Source: Leuctra nigra (lineage: Eukaryota; Arthropoda; Insecta; Plecoptera; Leuctridae). Taken from it: a stretch of 64,000 nt of DNA. Positions 34,598 through 47,013 of this stretch are shown here, piece after piece. The position numbers and the translations under genes were made by a program. How positions within the stretch are numbered: position 1 is the first letter of the stretch; each line of letters starts with the position of its first letter. The notes under the pieces are model-generated. The model saw nothing but the letters and a program-made list of their open reading frames with translations, did not search any database and had not been told where the DNA came from. The stretch is from assembly GCA_934045905.1 (NCBI GenBank), contig OW203763.1:47609494-47673493 (forward strand), given 5' to 3'.

Positions 34598-36949
34598 GTG
34601 ATCCGTGACCTTGACTTCTGTTACGCATATCTGGACGACATCCTAATTTCCTCCGATGACTGCTTGGAGCACGAACGTCACTTGCGCCTACTGTTTGAAC
34701 GTCTATCTAAGTATGGCGTCCTGATCAACCCAGCCAAGTGTGTACTCGGCTCTACAGAAGTGACCTTCCTCGGGTACACCGTCAACGGGACAGGCACCAA
34801 ACCGTTGCAACATAAGGTAGACGCCATCTTGGAATATCCAAAGCCCCTGATTGTTAAACAACTTCGGAAATTTTTGGGAATGATAAACTTTTACCGGCGG
34901 TTCCTACCTGAAGCAGCAAAGACCCAGGCTCCGCTTCACGACCTATATTCCGGCCCAAACACTACTGGAAAAACGCCCATCCATTGGACCCCTGCCCTCG
35001 TGAGCAACTTCGAAAAATGCAAACACGATCTCGCGAACGCCGCCCTCCTCGTGCATCCCGACAGCAAGGTGGAGCTTGCTCTAGTAACTGATGCATCTGA
35101 CACAAGTGTTGGCGCCGTGCTGCAACAAAGCTCGAGTTGTGGGTGGCAACCGCTGGCCTTCTACTCAAAGAAGTTGAACGAAGCCCAGCGCAAGTATGGA
35201 GCATATGATCGAGAATTGCTTGCCGTATATCAAGCCATCATTTTCTTCCGCCATATGCTAGAGGCACGAACGTTTGTGGTATACACAGATCACAAACCGT
35301 TGACTTTCGCGTTTCAGCAACGCCCAGACAAGTGTTCGCCACGGCAGTGCCGCCATCTGGAATTTATAAGTCAATTCACTACGGACATCAGGCACATCCC
35401 AGGCCAGGAAAACATAGTCGCCGACGCGTTGTCACGGGTGGAAGCTGTCTCCGCTCCTGTTCCGTATGTGGACATCGCGCGTGCTCAACAAAACGACCCT
35501 GAGTTACGAGCAGTGAAGATGTCTAACACCAATCTGCAAATCCATCCGCTGCTCCCGGAACACGACAACCTGTACCTCGACTGTGACACATCACAAGCCA
35601 GACACCGCCCATTCGTTCCTCAATCTTTACGACGGCGTGTGTTCGACAGCCTCCACGGGTTATCACACCCCGGTATCAGAGCAACCACTAGGCTCGTGTC
35701 CGAACGATTCGTCTGGCCGTCAATGAACAAAGATTGTCGGGAATGGGCCCGTTCCTGTCTCACGTGCCAACGGTCAAAAGTAACGCGACACACCACAGCA
35801 CCAATTGGACGGTTTGAAAACCCGGGTAGCAGGTTTGAGCACATCCATATTGATCTGGTCGGCCCGTGGCCCGTCTCTGATGGATTTCGATACATCCTCA
35901 CCTGTGTCGATCGATTCTCGCGATGGGCCGAAGCAATCCCGATCGCTGATATCACCGCCGAGTCGGTCGCCACCGCCCTCATTAATGGATGGATCGCTAG
36001 ATACGGTACGCCACTCAGGGTCACGACGGATCAAGGCCGTCAATTTGAATCCCACTTATTCCGTGCAATCTTCAACCTTTCCGGCATCACGCACCTCCGC
36101 ACAACGGCCCACCATCCCCAAGCCAATGGGATGGTGGAAAGGCTACACCGGCAACTAAAAGCCGCACTCAAATGCCGAGGGGATGAGAAATGGACCGAAG
36201 CTCTACCCTGGGTAATGTTAGGGATACGGTCAACATGGAAAGAAGATCTGCAGGCCACATCGGCCGAACTGGTGTACGGCACTACACTGCGCCTCCCCGG
36301 TGACTACCTCACGCCGCCAACATCAATGCCCGACTCCACGTCCGAATATGTTGACCGCCTCCGTCTTCACATCTCCAAACTGCGTCCAAGTCAACCATCT
36401 CACCACGGCCAGCAAGCGGTGTTCGTGTTCAAAGACCTCGCGACCTGCTCGCATGTCTTTGTACGACATGACGCGGTCAGAACACCCTTGCAGCAGCCTT
36501 ATGATGGGCCGTATGAGGTGGTTGAGCGCAATAAAAAGCATTTTGCTATTCAACGTGGTAACAAACGCGTTGTAGTCTCCATAGACAGACTCAAACCGGC
36601 GTACATATCTACGGACAAGACGCCAGACGTCGGAGATGTCAACAGCGCACCACAGAACGCCAGGAGCGTCAACCCCCGACAGCTCGTCAACTCCGGCCGG
36701 CACAAACAACGACCTGCCCACACTCGCCAGACAGCCGGCAATAATGAAAATTTCTTGTTTTCGCGCCTTGCTCTCGACCGCTCCGTCGAAATATTGGGAG
36801 CGAGAAAAGTCGATCCGGGAGCGAGCCGAGAGCGATCTCGATTTCCAATGGAATATGACTACCTGCTCCCGGAACGCGCTGGAGCAGTACGGAGCACCCA
36901 ATGGAAAACGCCATTAGAGTTCGAGAAATACGAAGACTTGAGATTTTGA
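34598..36949 (+). pseudogene. pol: pol, second part: RT, RNase H and integrase
   Basis: This frame of 783 residues follows the second stop. RT active site YLDD is at residues 11-14. RNase H shows D165, E206, D231 and a final D276. Integrase has an HHCC zinc module (H353, H357, C387, C390) and the catalytic triad D419, D478, E514 with 35 residues between the last two. A GPY/F module ('GPYEVV') lies near residue 645. The C-terminus runs into the 3' LTR ('EFEKYEDLRF'). The domain order RT-RNaseH-IN is that of Ty3/gypsy. All catalytic residues are kept, so decay is limited to the two upstream stops. Confidence 0.9.
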
Positions 36950-37091
36950 CAGTTGGATTGTTAATGAATTTTGGCACTGGACACGAGTCCATATTTGCTT
37001 TGACATTGATTACTAGTTACCAATAAACCTATATTATATTATAATCTTGTTGTCTCTTATTATAAAGAACTAGCAGAGCTTGCTCCCAAAG
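36914..37091 (+). repeat. 3' LTR
   Basis: Matches 32620-32798 almost base for base, and ends '...cttgctcccaaag' before host sequence 'atattcttgg'. No strong polypurine tract is visible directly upstream, so the 5' boundary is uncertain. Confidence 0.8.
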
Positions 37092-38065
37092 ATATTCTTG
37101 GGTTGAGGAACTTTTAGACAAACTGCAATCTATAACTATTTGTGATAACATCCCCATTGACCCCGCAGGGAATTTTTTTAAATTTCTATAGTAAAAGAGA
37201 ATCGATTATGAATCGATTTTGAATTTCTTTGAAAAGGTTGCAATACTAGCAACAGCAATAAGCAATAGAAAAATCTTTGTGTGTTTTGGTATCAAATAGT
37301 TTAACGTACCTAATTATTAAATTGTGTTCATGAGGAGGATCAAGTTGGACAAATGAGTCATTGTCTCATTGGATATACCTTAGAGGAATTAGTACCACTG
37401 ATTCCTCTAAGGATATACCTCTGTTCATTTAATTAGTTTTGCAATATTTAAAAACAATTTTTAGAATTTAACCTCATAATGAAGCAAACCTGGGAATTTG
37501 TGCATCTCTTTTTGCAGCATTTTTGTGTATCTGGGGGTGACATCTGGGGGTGTCAAGATGAAAAGTGGGGAGGGGGGGCCACCCTTTTTACGCGCCTGAA
37601 CACTCAACAAAACATAAAACGGAATTTGAACAAAACGGATTTTCTGCTTGTCAGGTTCTTGACAATAATGCCTTGTTATTTAATAAAATCAGAGCTTCGT
37701 TACTAGAGTTAGCTGACGAGTTAGCTGACGAGTTAGCATAGACTTCATCGGATGGTGCCCACCAAATCATCTTCAGTCAATTCGTTTCTTTCTTTCGAAT
37801 ACCGTTTTATCTTTTGTTGAGTGACCTAGTGAAAATGTTTAAAATCAGCTGACAATATTTATATTATCTATACCTACTTATCTTTATACTACATAGGAAA
37901 AAAGCGTCCAACCCCGAACCAAGAATTTCCAAAAATGTGTTTTCACGTGTTTATTGAGGTCCATTTACTCTAATAAACGAAGATTACTAAATTGTGCGTC
38001 ACCATTTTGTTTTCATTTGTAGTTATATGAAAACCACTTAGCAATTTTTAACTTACTAACCTAAA
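37092..38065. other. Gene-free stretch
   Basis: No gene recognised. There is a short hairpin, 'ccttagaggaat' against 'attcctctaagg' (37377-37413), and a triplet of 'gagttagctgac' (37704-37737). Confidence 0.4.
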
Positions 38066-38206
38066 GTAAAACTTAAATGAGGGATCTTCGATTTTTTTTT
38101 GCTTTTCATGAGAAATCGTTCAAATTCGACATTAATAGATGTTCTATGGTGTTCTCTACCATGGCAAATAAAAGCTATAATCGAAGATCCCTCATTAAAG
38201 TTTTAC
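38066..38206. mobile_element. Small inverted-repeat element
   Basis: Arms 'gtaaaacttaaatgaggg...tcttcgatt' and the near-complement ending at 38206 enclose about 85 bp. TTAA occurs within both arms at equivalent places, so it may be a small member of the TTAA-type foldbacks. Borders are uncertain. Confidence 0.45.
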
Positions 38207-38308
38207 ATTAAAGTTTTAAGATCGTAGTGATCTTTCTCTACCTTCATTCCATTCTCCTCGGAGATCTCTAACCCTCATGAGTGCGTTGTGTCTAATGTCC
38301 GTCCGTCC

Positions 38309-38381
38309 GACCGGGTAGCTCAGTTGGTAGAGCTCTCGCCCGGCAAGTGAAAAATCCCGGGTTCGAGCCCCGGTTCGGTCG
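38309..38381 (+). tRNA. tRNA-Ala(GGC)-like sequence inside an inverted repeat
   Basis: The 73-base cloverleaf has an acceptor stem gaccggg/ttcggtc (two G-U pairs), D stem GCTC/GAGC, an anticodon stem with four pairs, and a perfect-length T arm around TTCGAGC. Box A is TAGCTCAGTTGG, and box B, GGTTCGAGCCC, has one mismatch. The anticodon position reads GGC (Ala), but base 33 is C where U is expected. The whole lies between exact 10-bp inverted repeats gtgcgttgtg/cacaacgcac (38281-38290 and 38391-38400). A functional gene is possible; a tRNA-derived mobile sequence is equally likely. Confidence 0.55.
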
Positions 38382-39174
38382 GATATTTTTCACAACGCAC
38401 ATCCCTTCATATTACCGTTTCTCTTTCTTTCAGTAGGTCAGAAGTGCTGCTTTCCCACCTATAGATTTTGTTCAAAAACTTATCGTGTACCTATCAGTTA
38501 GCAGTTGCAATATGTTATTGTAACATTATTAAATGTACACGTTCGTGGATGTTTTACCGATCTATGAGGGATTTACATCTTTATTTCGAAGTTTTTTTCT
38601 TGTGAAAAGTGCAGTTTTTCATGGCAGGTTTAAACGGTCTTCTAGACATTCGTATTTCTTTGTAAATGTGTGGAATGTCAAGAAGAGTACTGGAAGCGAA
38701 TGTGACAAGACTATGGAAGGACTCCATGTTATGCCAACCTGTTGAAACACTGCGGAGTGAGTGAGCTCATGCTTGATATCAGTGTTCAGCCTGTTTTATA
38801 TATACCTTACTGTCCCCGCTTCTTGCAAATCAATGTTATATTTTGTGACACAGCTTTATTAAACGGTTATCTGAAAGAAAATCTCTGTTGAAACTGAAAC
38901 TGGAACCGTTCGACCGATCATCTAAAAAGTGAACTAAGTGTCTGTCTGTCTACCAACCCATACCTACAAAACGTACTTTGCAAAAGTTATGATGTATCAT
39001 TAAAAATATGATGTATCATTGATTATGTGGTGTTCAGCCAAGAAGGGAGATCTCACATAATAATAATACACGGGGTACAGATAACATACGTTTATTGAAT
39101 CAAACCTAACGGCGCCGGAGGCTACCGCGTACACAGCTGAGGTGCTCCGGGAGGCGTCTTTCCATACCCTTATC

Positions 39175-39935
39175 GAGCCCAACTCAATACAACTGTTTAG
39201 AGACTAAAGAACTGAACAACATATTTTCTAGCAATTCAAATTATTTTATGTCGTCCTTCAAGTGACTTCCTACTGTAAATTATTAGTACCTTAGGTATAG
39301 TTACCTAAGCATCTAAACACCTGGTACCTGTTTTGTAACACAAAAACACTTATTAACAACCATCTTAAATTGGTATATTGGACCAACAATAAACCTAGAT
39401 GACAATATTAGAGAATCTATTCTGATCAAAAACATTCGTTGATATTAATACGAAGTCCAAAAGTAGATGGTACTTTGGCGTAGGCATGGGGTTGACCTGA
39501 AATATTGGTCATAATTTAATTTTCATGATTATTATAATTATTGATTAAACCCAACCTCTTCTGCTCATTTTGTTTCGCCTTGCTTATAATCAAATGCATT
39601 TTTGTCTCGTGTCCGAATTTTGTTATCCAGAAATTTGTATCTCCTTTTAAAGTGTTTAAATCTACTTTCCGAATCTATTTTCTTTACTTTCAAACTGTCA
39701 ACAATTACGTGAGTAAAACCTTCAATATTGATGAGACACCTCACTTAGCTGCTTCATTATGAATGGTAGTGTTAGAATGTTTGGTTATACCGAATAGATT
39801 CAGCGTTAAGAGTCTACGATACTTGATGAAATCCATGTTTTATGAAGCACAAAAAGGCGGTCCCTACATTTTTCTAAACGCCTTTACCGATTGTCTTCAA
39901 ATTTTCACAGATTATAGATAAATAATAAATCTGTG
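39175..39935. repeat. Dispersed repeat R1, copy 2
   Basis: Direct-orientation counterpart of 31675-32565. It lacks the GC-rich block, and its end joins an inverted repeat at 39845-40166. Confidence 0.6.
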
Positions 39936-40166
39936 CCTCTAGTGAGCCAAAAGTGTAATTTTTTGTTTAGAATTTTCAGGGCAGTGGTGCCAAAAAGACT
40001 AATATATTGCCCATGTTAGCACTTCCTCAAAACGAGAAAAAACATTTTTTATAATTTTTTTGGATCACTAGAGGCACAGATTTACTCTTTATCTCTATGC
40101 TGTTAAATTTTGATAACAATCGGTCAAGCCGTTAAGAAAAAAGTAGGGGCCGCCTTTTTATGTTTT
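39845..40166. repeat. Inverted repeat at the end of R1 copy 2
   Basis: 'aaaaaggcggtccctac' and following sequence (39850-39960) pairs with 40066-40160, including 'aaatctgtgcctctagtga'. The loop is about 100 bp. Confidence 0.6.
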
Positions 40167-41703
40167 TTTGTGGTTTTCAATATTTGAATTAAAATAACTT
40201 ACTTCACAGCAGTATATGCAACATGCAACACCCTATTAAATGTCACAATTGTCACGTACAACCCAGAGCTAATGCTTTTTCATGCATTTCTAAGATTTTT
40301 TTCACATCGGAATCGAAATTTTCTGCGAGTCCTGTCGACTCTTAAATGCGAGTAAAATGCAAATTTTCAAATCAATGAGTTGGGCTCGATTAGGGTATGG
40401 AAAGACGCCTGGAGGGAGCGACCTGTACCGTCGAATGTCCAGAGGATCACTGCCTTGTTCCCCCCCAACCCAGACGCAAAGCATTGCAAGATGTAAACCA
40501 TCAGCTGTATGAAATGTAGGTTAGGCTGGCTACCTGCCCCCTGTACGTGCCGCCGACACAGGGATGAGTTCTACTAATAGACATTGCTATTTATGATGCT
40601 TTTACACAAGACATAAAATTGAGTTGATACAATGACAATAGCATCTTCTAGCAGGTAGTTGAATATGAGTTGAACAATACACTGGGGTTGAGATGTGCAT
40701 CAGGCGGCCTTCCCACGATCTCTGTACAGTATACATACTCCCCACAGACAAAAGTTTGAATGATACATTTTACACTTTTTTCTAATCCTTAAAATTGTAC
40801 TGTATTGTCCTAATCGTATTTAAATTAACCTACAAGATCAATTAAGATGTATTTCCCACTCATCAAACATGACACTGTTGTGCAACGAAATGTTCTCTTA
40901 CAACATGTTATTTCCAACGAGTAATGTAAAAATCCATTACATTCATGAGTAAAACACAAACGGCTGATATTACGAGAGAATATCCCATCTTTACTCGCCT
41001 TGTACCTAAACATTGATACATACATATTCTAACATCAAAATCACACTCTTATTTAGTAAATCTACCTTCAATACCCTACACATAGAATTAGTACTGACAC
41101 ATCATTATTGGTACCATACTGGTACTATACTGCACACACATCATAATTGAGATATGGTTATTCCAACATAGTTTTGAAGTGTCACTTAGGGTTAAGTGCG
41201 CAGTTTTTTCTCATTTTCATCTATAGTTATGAATTATTGTTACATCATAGAAACTAAATTCTCGTTACAAATTGAGTTTTAGGACAGATCTGCAACTATA
41301 TACACAGCATGTTGCCTATAAGAACAATCATTTCTTCATGTAGGGACTATAAGGGTCATTTTCCCTAACAAAAGCATGGAATTAAGGCCTTACGTATATG
41401 ACCTGAATGACACGCGTTGTGGTTATTTGCTATTTATTCTCTTGTTTGATGAAATATTTCAGATTTTTCAATGGATTCGATATCTCAGAGTCAATACGCG
41501 TCTAAAGTGTGCCAATTCAACTTTGTACGTGTAAAAATAACACAAAACGAACGATCCATTTCTGTGTCTGAATATTTTTAACTTTTATCCCAATGTTAGA
41601 TGTGTATAACACCCCGACATTGTTGTCAACAACTTAAGATAGAGCTAAAAATATATTATCCATACGATCCAGACTACTCATTCCAGACCTACTCCATTTT
41701 ACA
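40167..41703. other. Gene-free stretch
   Basis: At 40375-40415 there is a 'tgagttgggctcgattaggg' block also found at 32330 and, inverted, at 39155-39185. No gene or other element recognised. Confidence 0.4.
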
Positions 41704-41705
41704 TA

Positions 41706-42864
41706 CCGGATTGCGCAAAAAAAACACTGATAGGTCACTATACATATCGAAACTAAGATAGGATTATGAAATTTTTACACATATTAGAAAACATACCAAA
41801 ATTTAATATGTGAAAGATTCAAACATATTCATTAACAAAAAAAGGTACAAATGGTTGAAGTTACAGTTGAAAATTCAGATTAAACCAGACGAAATTAACG
41901 TGTTTGAAGAATTGATTTTGGAGTTACTTTGTATGACTTCGGTGAATTTATGTTTATTTATGAATTTCTAAGCGAACATAAATTTATGTTTAATAAATCT
42001 ATGCGAATTTGTCTTGGATTCAAGTGAATAGGTATATGTGTGAATTTATGTAACTTTCGTACGGTGATACTCGCGCTCGGTCGTTTTAGAAAATTGAGAG
42101 AGAAAAATTGTTTCATAAGTGAGTGTTTGCTTATTGCATCGTTAATTAGGCGCCTGTTATTCAACAAAACCGCGCAAAACTATGAAATTTGCGATACGAT
42201 TGGAGACCAAACCCGGTGACCAATTGATCTCAAATTTTAATCATGATTAGATGAAGGACAAACTTAGGGTTATCACTTGGCATATTTTTGAAATTTAATT
42301 TTATACGGCACCCAGGGAGACAAGAAAATAGCTATTTTTTCACAAAAAATCCATTAATTATTACTAATTAACGAAACAAAAATGATAAATGTACCAAGGG
42401 ATAACCCTAAGTTTGTCTTTTATCTAATCACGATTAAAATTTCAAATAATTTGGTCTACCCATTTCGTCTCCAATCGTATCGCAAAAAGTGTGTACAAAG
42501 AGCTGCAAAATCGCTCGCGCTCATTTCCAATTCACCGTTGGAAATTCAGCTATACAATATCTTTCCCTCCATATCTCTTCTTGAAACAACGTCTCTATAA
42601 GATACAGACATGCTTTACTAAATGGAGTAATTTTTTTGTCAAACTTACTTATGTACAAAACAGGTGATTCTTTTCAAAAAGATTCTAGTTCTTGTTTAAA
42701 CTCAAACGCGCGCTATTTAAACGCTATAACACGATTTTTCAACATCTTAATTGAAAAGTTCACACATTATATTTTCATATTAAAAGTTCTATAACATATG
42801 AAAGTTTCAGTTTAATATCTTGTATAGTTTTGATGTAGTGACTGGTGATTTTTTGCGCCCCCGG
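41706..42864. mobile_element. F2 family copy interrupted by F1
   Basis: The ends 'ccggattgcgcaaaaaaaac' and 'ttttttgcgcccccgg' are related inverted repeats bounded by TA (41704-41705 and 42865-42866). Inner arms carry 'ggtcactata' and its counterpart 'gtagtgactgg'. Foldback F1 copy B has inserted at about 42062. Confidence 0.65.
42062..42530. mobile_element. Foldback family F1, copy B, nested in F2
   Basis: Long inverted arms: 'gcgatacgattggagac' at 42192-42208 pairs with 'gtctccaatcgtatcgc' at 42467-42483, and 'gacaaacttagggttatcac' at 42257-42276 pairs with 'ataaccctaagtttgtc' at 42401-42417. This copy shows the empty sites for the MITEs that interrupt copy A. The right end is approximate. 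Confidence 0.65.
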
Positions 42865-42888
42865 TATTACTTAGTACCACCTCAGAAG

Positions 42889-43363
42889 CAGTGTTGTGAC
42901 TTATCTAGATAAAATTTTCTAGATAATTATCTAGATAATTATTTTTTTATCTATTATCTTATCTAGATAATTAAATAATTGGTTATCTTTATCTTTATCT
43001 AGATAAAAAATATAAAATTCAAAATGTATTTGTGTGTATGAACATGCACAAACCTCAAATGTCAGATGATATGAAAAAGGAAAATCATCTACATTTAGTC
43101 ACATTAGTTGGCTTGTTTTGACGGCCCCATTTTTAAAAATCATGAGTTCCAAATTTAGGACTCGAAAAAAATTGGGGAACAGAAGTATTTAGTAAAAAAA
43201 TTATCTATTATCTATTACAATTATCTAGATAATTATTTCTTAGCTTTATCTATTATCTAGATGATTTCTTGGAAATTTATCTATTATCTTATCTAGATAA
43301 ATTTTTGGCAGGTTATCTTTATCTTTATCTAGATAAAAATAAAATTATCTAATCACAACACTG
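42889..43363. mobile_element. hAT-C MITE with TATCTAGATA subterminal arrays
   Basis: The ends CAGTGTTGTGA and complement are flanked by an exact 8-bp duplication CTCAGAAG (42881-42888 and 43364-43371). Both ends are filled with the palindromic motif 'tatctagata' and 'tatctttatc' (42903-43010 and 43200-43355). No coding capacity. Confidence 0.92.
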
Positions 43364-43762
43364 CTCAGAAGAGATAGTGGATTCAAGGCTTTACCAAAGA
43401 GGATGTAATATTTGCTCAAGGATGATATTACTCCACCAAATCATAAATAACAAATATTATTTTATCCTTTTTAATGTATTTTTCCACTTTTCCGTTTGAT
43501 TAAATTAAGTAATATTTCCAGGATACAATATCATCATGAGAACCAACTGAGTTTCAAAAATGACCCAGGACATTTTTTGACAAATTTAAATTTTGGTGTA
43601 TCTTTGGGGCTGTTCATATGTTTGTCACGCAAAAGAGGCCATCAAGCTGTGTTGGTTCATCCCGTATGAAAGTCTACTTGTGGGCTAATAGTCCGCCGGC
43701 CGCAGGTTTGAGGTCAAAATTGATTTATGGTTTTAGGATGTAAAATCATTTGCCTATTGCTA

Positions 43763-45150
43763 TTGAGTCATTCCAAGTCAGTTCGACCGATGAATAGGTT
43801 TTGATGATCCTTTTCGATTTTGATGAAACTTGTTAGGACTGTTTACTATTCCAAAAAAAGCTTATTATCTACGTATTTTTCAGTTTCACCAAACTGTAAT
43901 CTCGTATCGAATTACAGCTAACTCGAAATTTTAAATTTTCTTTAAAACAACTTCATTGACCAATGTAGATCTCCTCCCCCCCACTACGTCATAAAACAAA
44001 AGTCAATGTTTGGTCACTGACAGCTATCAGTGACCAAACAACTGTCAGTTAACAGCAAAGAACTATCTACTTGAATATTGTTCAGTCTCAATTAACAATT
44101 ATCATAAGAGAGCTAAGGCCATTTTAAGTTGACGAAACAATCCAGTGACAGAAGCCATTAAAAAGTAAAACAATTTGGCAACATACCTGACAAAATATAA
44201 TTTGTTTCGTTGTAGCATCTGTAATAGTTGTCCAGCATATCATCAAACATGATTTATATGAGTTTAAATATATTGATTGTACTTTTTCAAGTGGTAAATT
44301 AAACTATTTAACACGTGTGAGCTAAATTCGTTGATCTTTTTGAATTTCATTTGTTTGAAAGAAAAATTGTTATTTTTCTAACCCTGGAGTTACCATGGAA
44401 ATACTTTTGTCTTTCATAAGGCAACGCCCACCTTCATTGGTCAATTGCAATGTCTCAAAGTGTTTTAACAAAAATGTAGATAATTGTACACACTTTTATA
44501 TAAAACATATGTGGCCCATAAAAATAAAAATTGATTGGGGGAAACTCAAAATTTTTACTTCTTTGACCCCCCCAAAAACGGCGTCCGTCAATTTTTTTTG
44601 CTAAACCTCAGTGAAAAACAATATTTTTAATTTAGATTTAGAGTGGAAAGACTATTATTTCCAGAACATTGTATTAATATATACCGCGCGGAGGGGTAAA
44701 ACCAGCGTGCATGTGAAGTGCTAAAAGCGGGTTTCAAGAGAAATTAAGGATTTAAATATTGAAAGGTTGGGATTAAAAAAAATTAAAAATTGTAACGTCA
44801 TCATCATTGTATTTACTATCTATTCAGCTAAAGTTTTGAGTGGGCATACTTTTGGTTTCAGATATATAGATGTTATGTACCGCTTTAAATATAGAAAGGT
44901 TAGGATAAACAATATCAATATTTTTGTATTGTCATCATCATTGTTACTACCTGTTTACCTAAGGTTTTGAGTGGGTTGAATTCGATACGGGATGAGAATT
45001 TGGCGAAACTAAATAAATACGTATATACGTATTTATAATAAGCATATTATATATGGTTATTTAGAATAGTAAACAATCCTAGCAAGTTTCATCAAAATAG
45101 AAGAGGGTAATTCTTGGGTAATTTTTGGGATTTTTGATGTGGAATGACTC
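43763..45150. mobile_element. 1.4-kb element with about 100-bp terminal inverted repeats
   Basis: The left arm 'gagtcattcc...tttgatgaaacttg...ctgtttactattc' (43765-43855) is the reverse complement of 45067-45150. The ends are preceded or followed by TATT/TATTA, compatible with a TA target. The interior carries no recognisable ORF. Confidence 0.65.
44007..44040. repeat. Perfect 14-bp hairpin
   Basis: TGTTTGGTCACTGA (44007-44020), a 6-base loop and TCAGTGACCAAACA (44027-44040). It lies inside the 43763-45150 element. Function unknown. Confidence 0.7.
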
Positions 45151-45203
45151 TATTATTTCCGCAATAAATCAACCACTAACCGCTGCACAATATGTCAAAT
45201 TGT

Positions 45204-45420
45204 AGTTGTTCATAGACCACTTGTTCATAGACCACTTGTTTATATACCAGTTGTTTGTAGACCAGTTGTTCATAGACCACTTGTTTATAGACCACTTGTT
45301 TATAGACCACTTGTTCATAGACCAGTTGTTTGTGGACCACTCGTTCATAGACTAGTTGTTTGTGGACCACTTGTTCATAGACTAGTTGTTTTTAGACCAC
45401 TTGTTCATAGACCAGTTATA
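45204..45420. repeat. Degenerate 15-bp minisatellite, outer array
   Basis: Units of 'gaccacttgttcata/gaccagttgtttgta', more diverged than the main array at 45572-47013, from which it is separated by about 150 bp of unique sequence. Confidence 0.9.
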
Positions 45421-45571
45421 CGTAGACTCATATTCCAATTATAGTTTGAAATAACACCGATTTTTAAAGTGTTGAATCAAGAAAAATGTTTTTCATAATG
45501 TTAGTAAAGTTATCAATATACCCCTACCACTGTTTCAAGTACAGTTCTACTAAAATAGAGGTGTTTTGTAG

Positions 45572-47013
45572 CCTAGTTGTTTATAGACCAGTTGTTCCTA
45601 GACCAGTTGTCTGTAGACCAGTTGTTTATAGACCAGTTGTTCCTAGACCAGTTGTCTGTAGACCAGTTGTCTGTAGACCAGTTGTTTGTAGACCGGTTGT
45701 TTATAGACCAGTTGTTCCTAGACCAGTTGTCTGTAGACCAGTTGTTTGTAGACCGGTTGTTTGTAGACCAGTTGTTCCTAGACCAGTTGTCTGTAGACCA
45801 GTTGTTTGTAGACCGGTTGTTTATAGACCAGTTGTTCCTAGACCAGTTGTCTGTAGACCAGTTGTTTGTAGACCGGTTGTTTGTAGACCAGTTGTTCCTA
45901 GACCAGTTGTCTGTAGACCAGTTGTTTGTAGACCGGTTGTTTATAGACCAGTTGTTCCTAGACCAGTTGTCTGTAGACCAGTTGTTTGTAGACCGGTTGT
46001 TTGTAGACCAGTTGTTCCTAGACCAGTTGTCTGTAGACCAGTTGTTTGTAGACCGGTTGTTTATAGACCAGTTGTTCCTAGACCAGTTGTTCCTAGACCA
46101 GTTGTCTGTAGACCAGTTGTTTGTAGACCGGTTGTTTATAGACCAGTTGTTCCTAGACCAGTTGTCTGTAGACCAGTTGTTTGTAGACCGGTTGTTTGTA
46201 GACCAGTTGTTCCTAGACCAGTTGTCTGTAGACCAGTTGTTTGTAGACCGGTTGTTTATAGACCAGTTGTTCCTAGACCAGTTGTCTGTAGACCAGTTGT
46301 TTGTAGACCGGTTGTTTATAGACCAGTTGTTCCTAGACCAGTTGTCTGTAGACCAGTTGTTTGTAGACCGGTTGTTTGTAGACCAGTTGTTCCTAGACCA
46401 GTTGTCTGTAGACCAGTTGTTTGTAGACCGGTTGTTTATAGACCAGTTGTTCCTAGACCAGTTGTCTGTAGACCAGTTGTTTGTAGACCGGTTGTTTGTA
46501 GACCAGTTGTTCCTAGACCAGTTGTCTGTAGACCACTTGTTTGTAGACCGGTTGTTTATAGACCAGTTGTTCCTAGACCAGTTGTCTGTAGACCAGTTGT
46601 TTGTAGACCGGTTGTTTGTAGACCAGTTGTTCCTAGACCAGTTGTCTGTAGACCAGTTGTTTGTAGACCGGTTGTTTATAGACCAGTTGTTCCTAGACCA
46701 GTTGTCTGTAGACCAGTTGTTTGTAGACCGGTTGTTTATAGACCAGTTGTTCCTAGACCGGTTGTTTGTAGACCGGTTGTTTATAGACCAGTTGTTCCTA
46801 GACCAGTTGTCTGTAGACCAGTTGTTTGTAGACCGGTTGTTTGTAGACCGGTTGTTTATAGACCAGTTGTTCCTAGACCAGTTGTCTGTAGACCAGTTGT
46901 TTGTAGACCAGTTGTCTGTAGACCAGTTGTTTGTAGACCAGTTGTCTGTAGACCACTTGTTTGTAGACCGGTTGTTTATAGACCAGTTGTTCTTAGACTA
47001 GTTGTTTGTAGAC
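45572..47013. repeat. 15-bp minisatellite with 60- and 120-bp higher-order units
   Basis: The 15-bp unit 'gaccagttgtttgta' is organised in a fixed cycle of four variants ending cta, ctgta, ttgta and ttata/ttgta (with cagttg or cggttg). This gives 60-bp units that alternate between two types, a 120-bp super-period visible from about 45700 to 46740. Two long overlapping frames (525 and 474 residues) exist on the plus strand only because 15 is divisible by three. Codon content simply mirrors the repeat. Confidence 0.95.

Larger units (their letters stand above)
32620..37091 (+). mobile_element. Ty3/gypsy LTR retrotransposon, CsRn1 type
   Basis: Two LTRs of about 178 bp, a tRNA-Trp-type primer site, a gag with a Cys-His-Cys-Cys motif, and pol in the order protease, reverse transcriptase, RNase H, integrase. 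The primer site together with the atypical gag motif points to the CsRn1 clade. The LTRs differ at only about two positions, so insertion looks recent, yet pol is broken by two stop codons in RT. No target duplication could be matched, and the LTR 5' boundaries are approximate. Confidence 0.9.

Noticed and set aside
33572..37091. Opposite-strand ORFs of up to 192 residues within the gypsy pol
   Set aside because: Shadows of the GC-rich pol frame.
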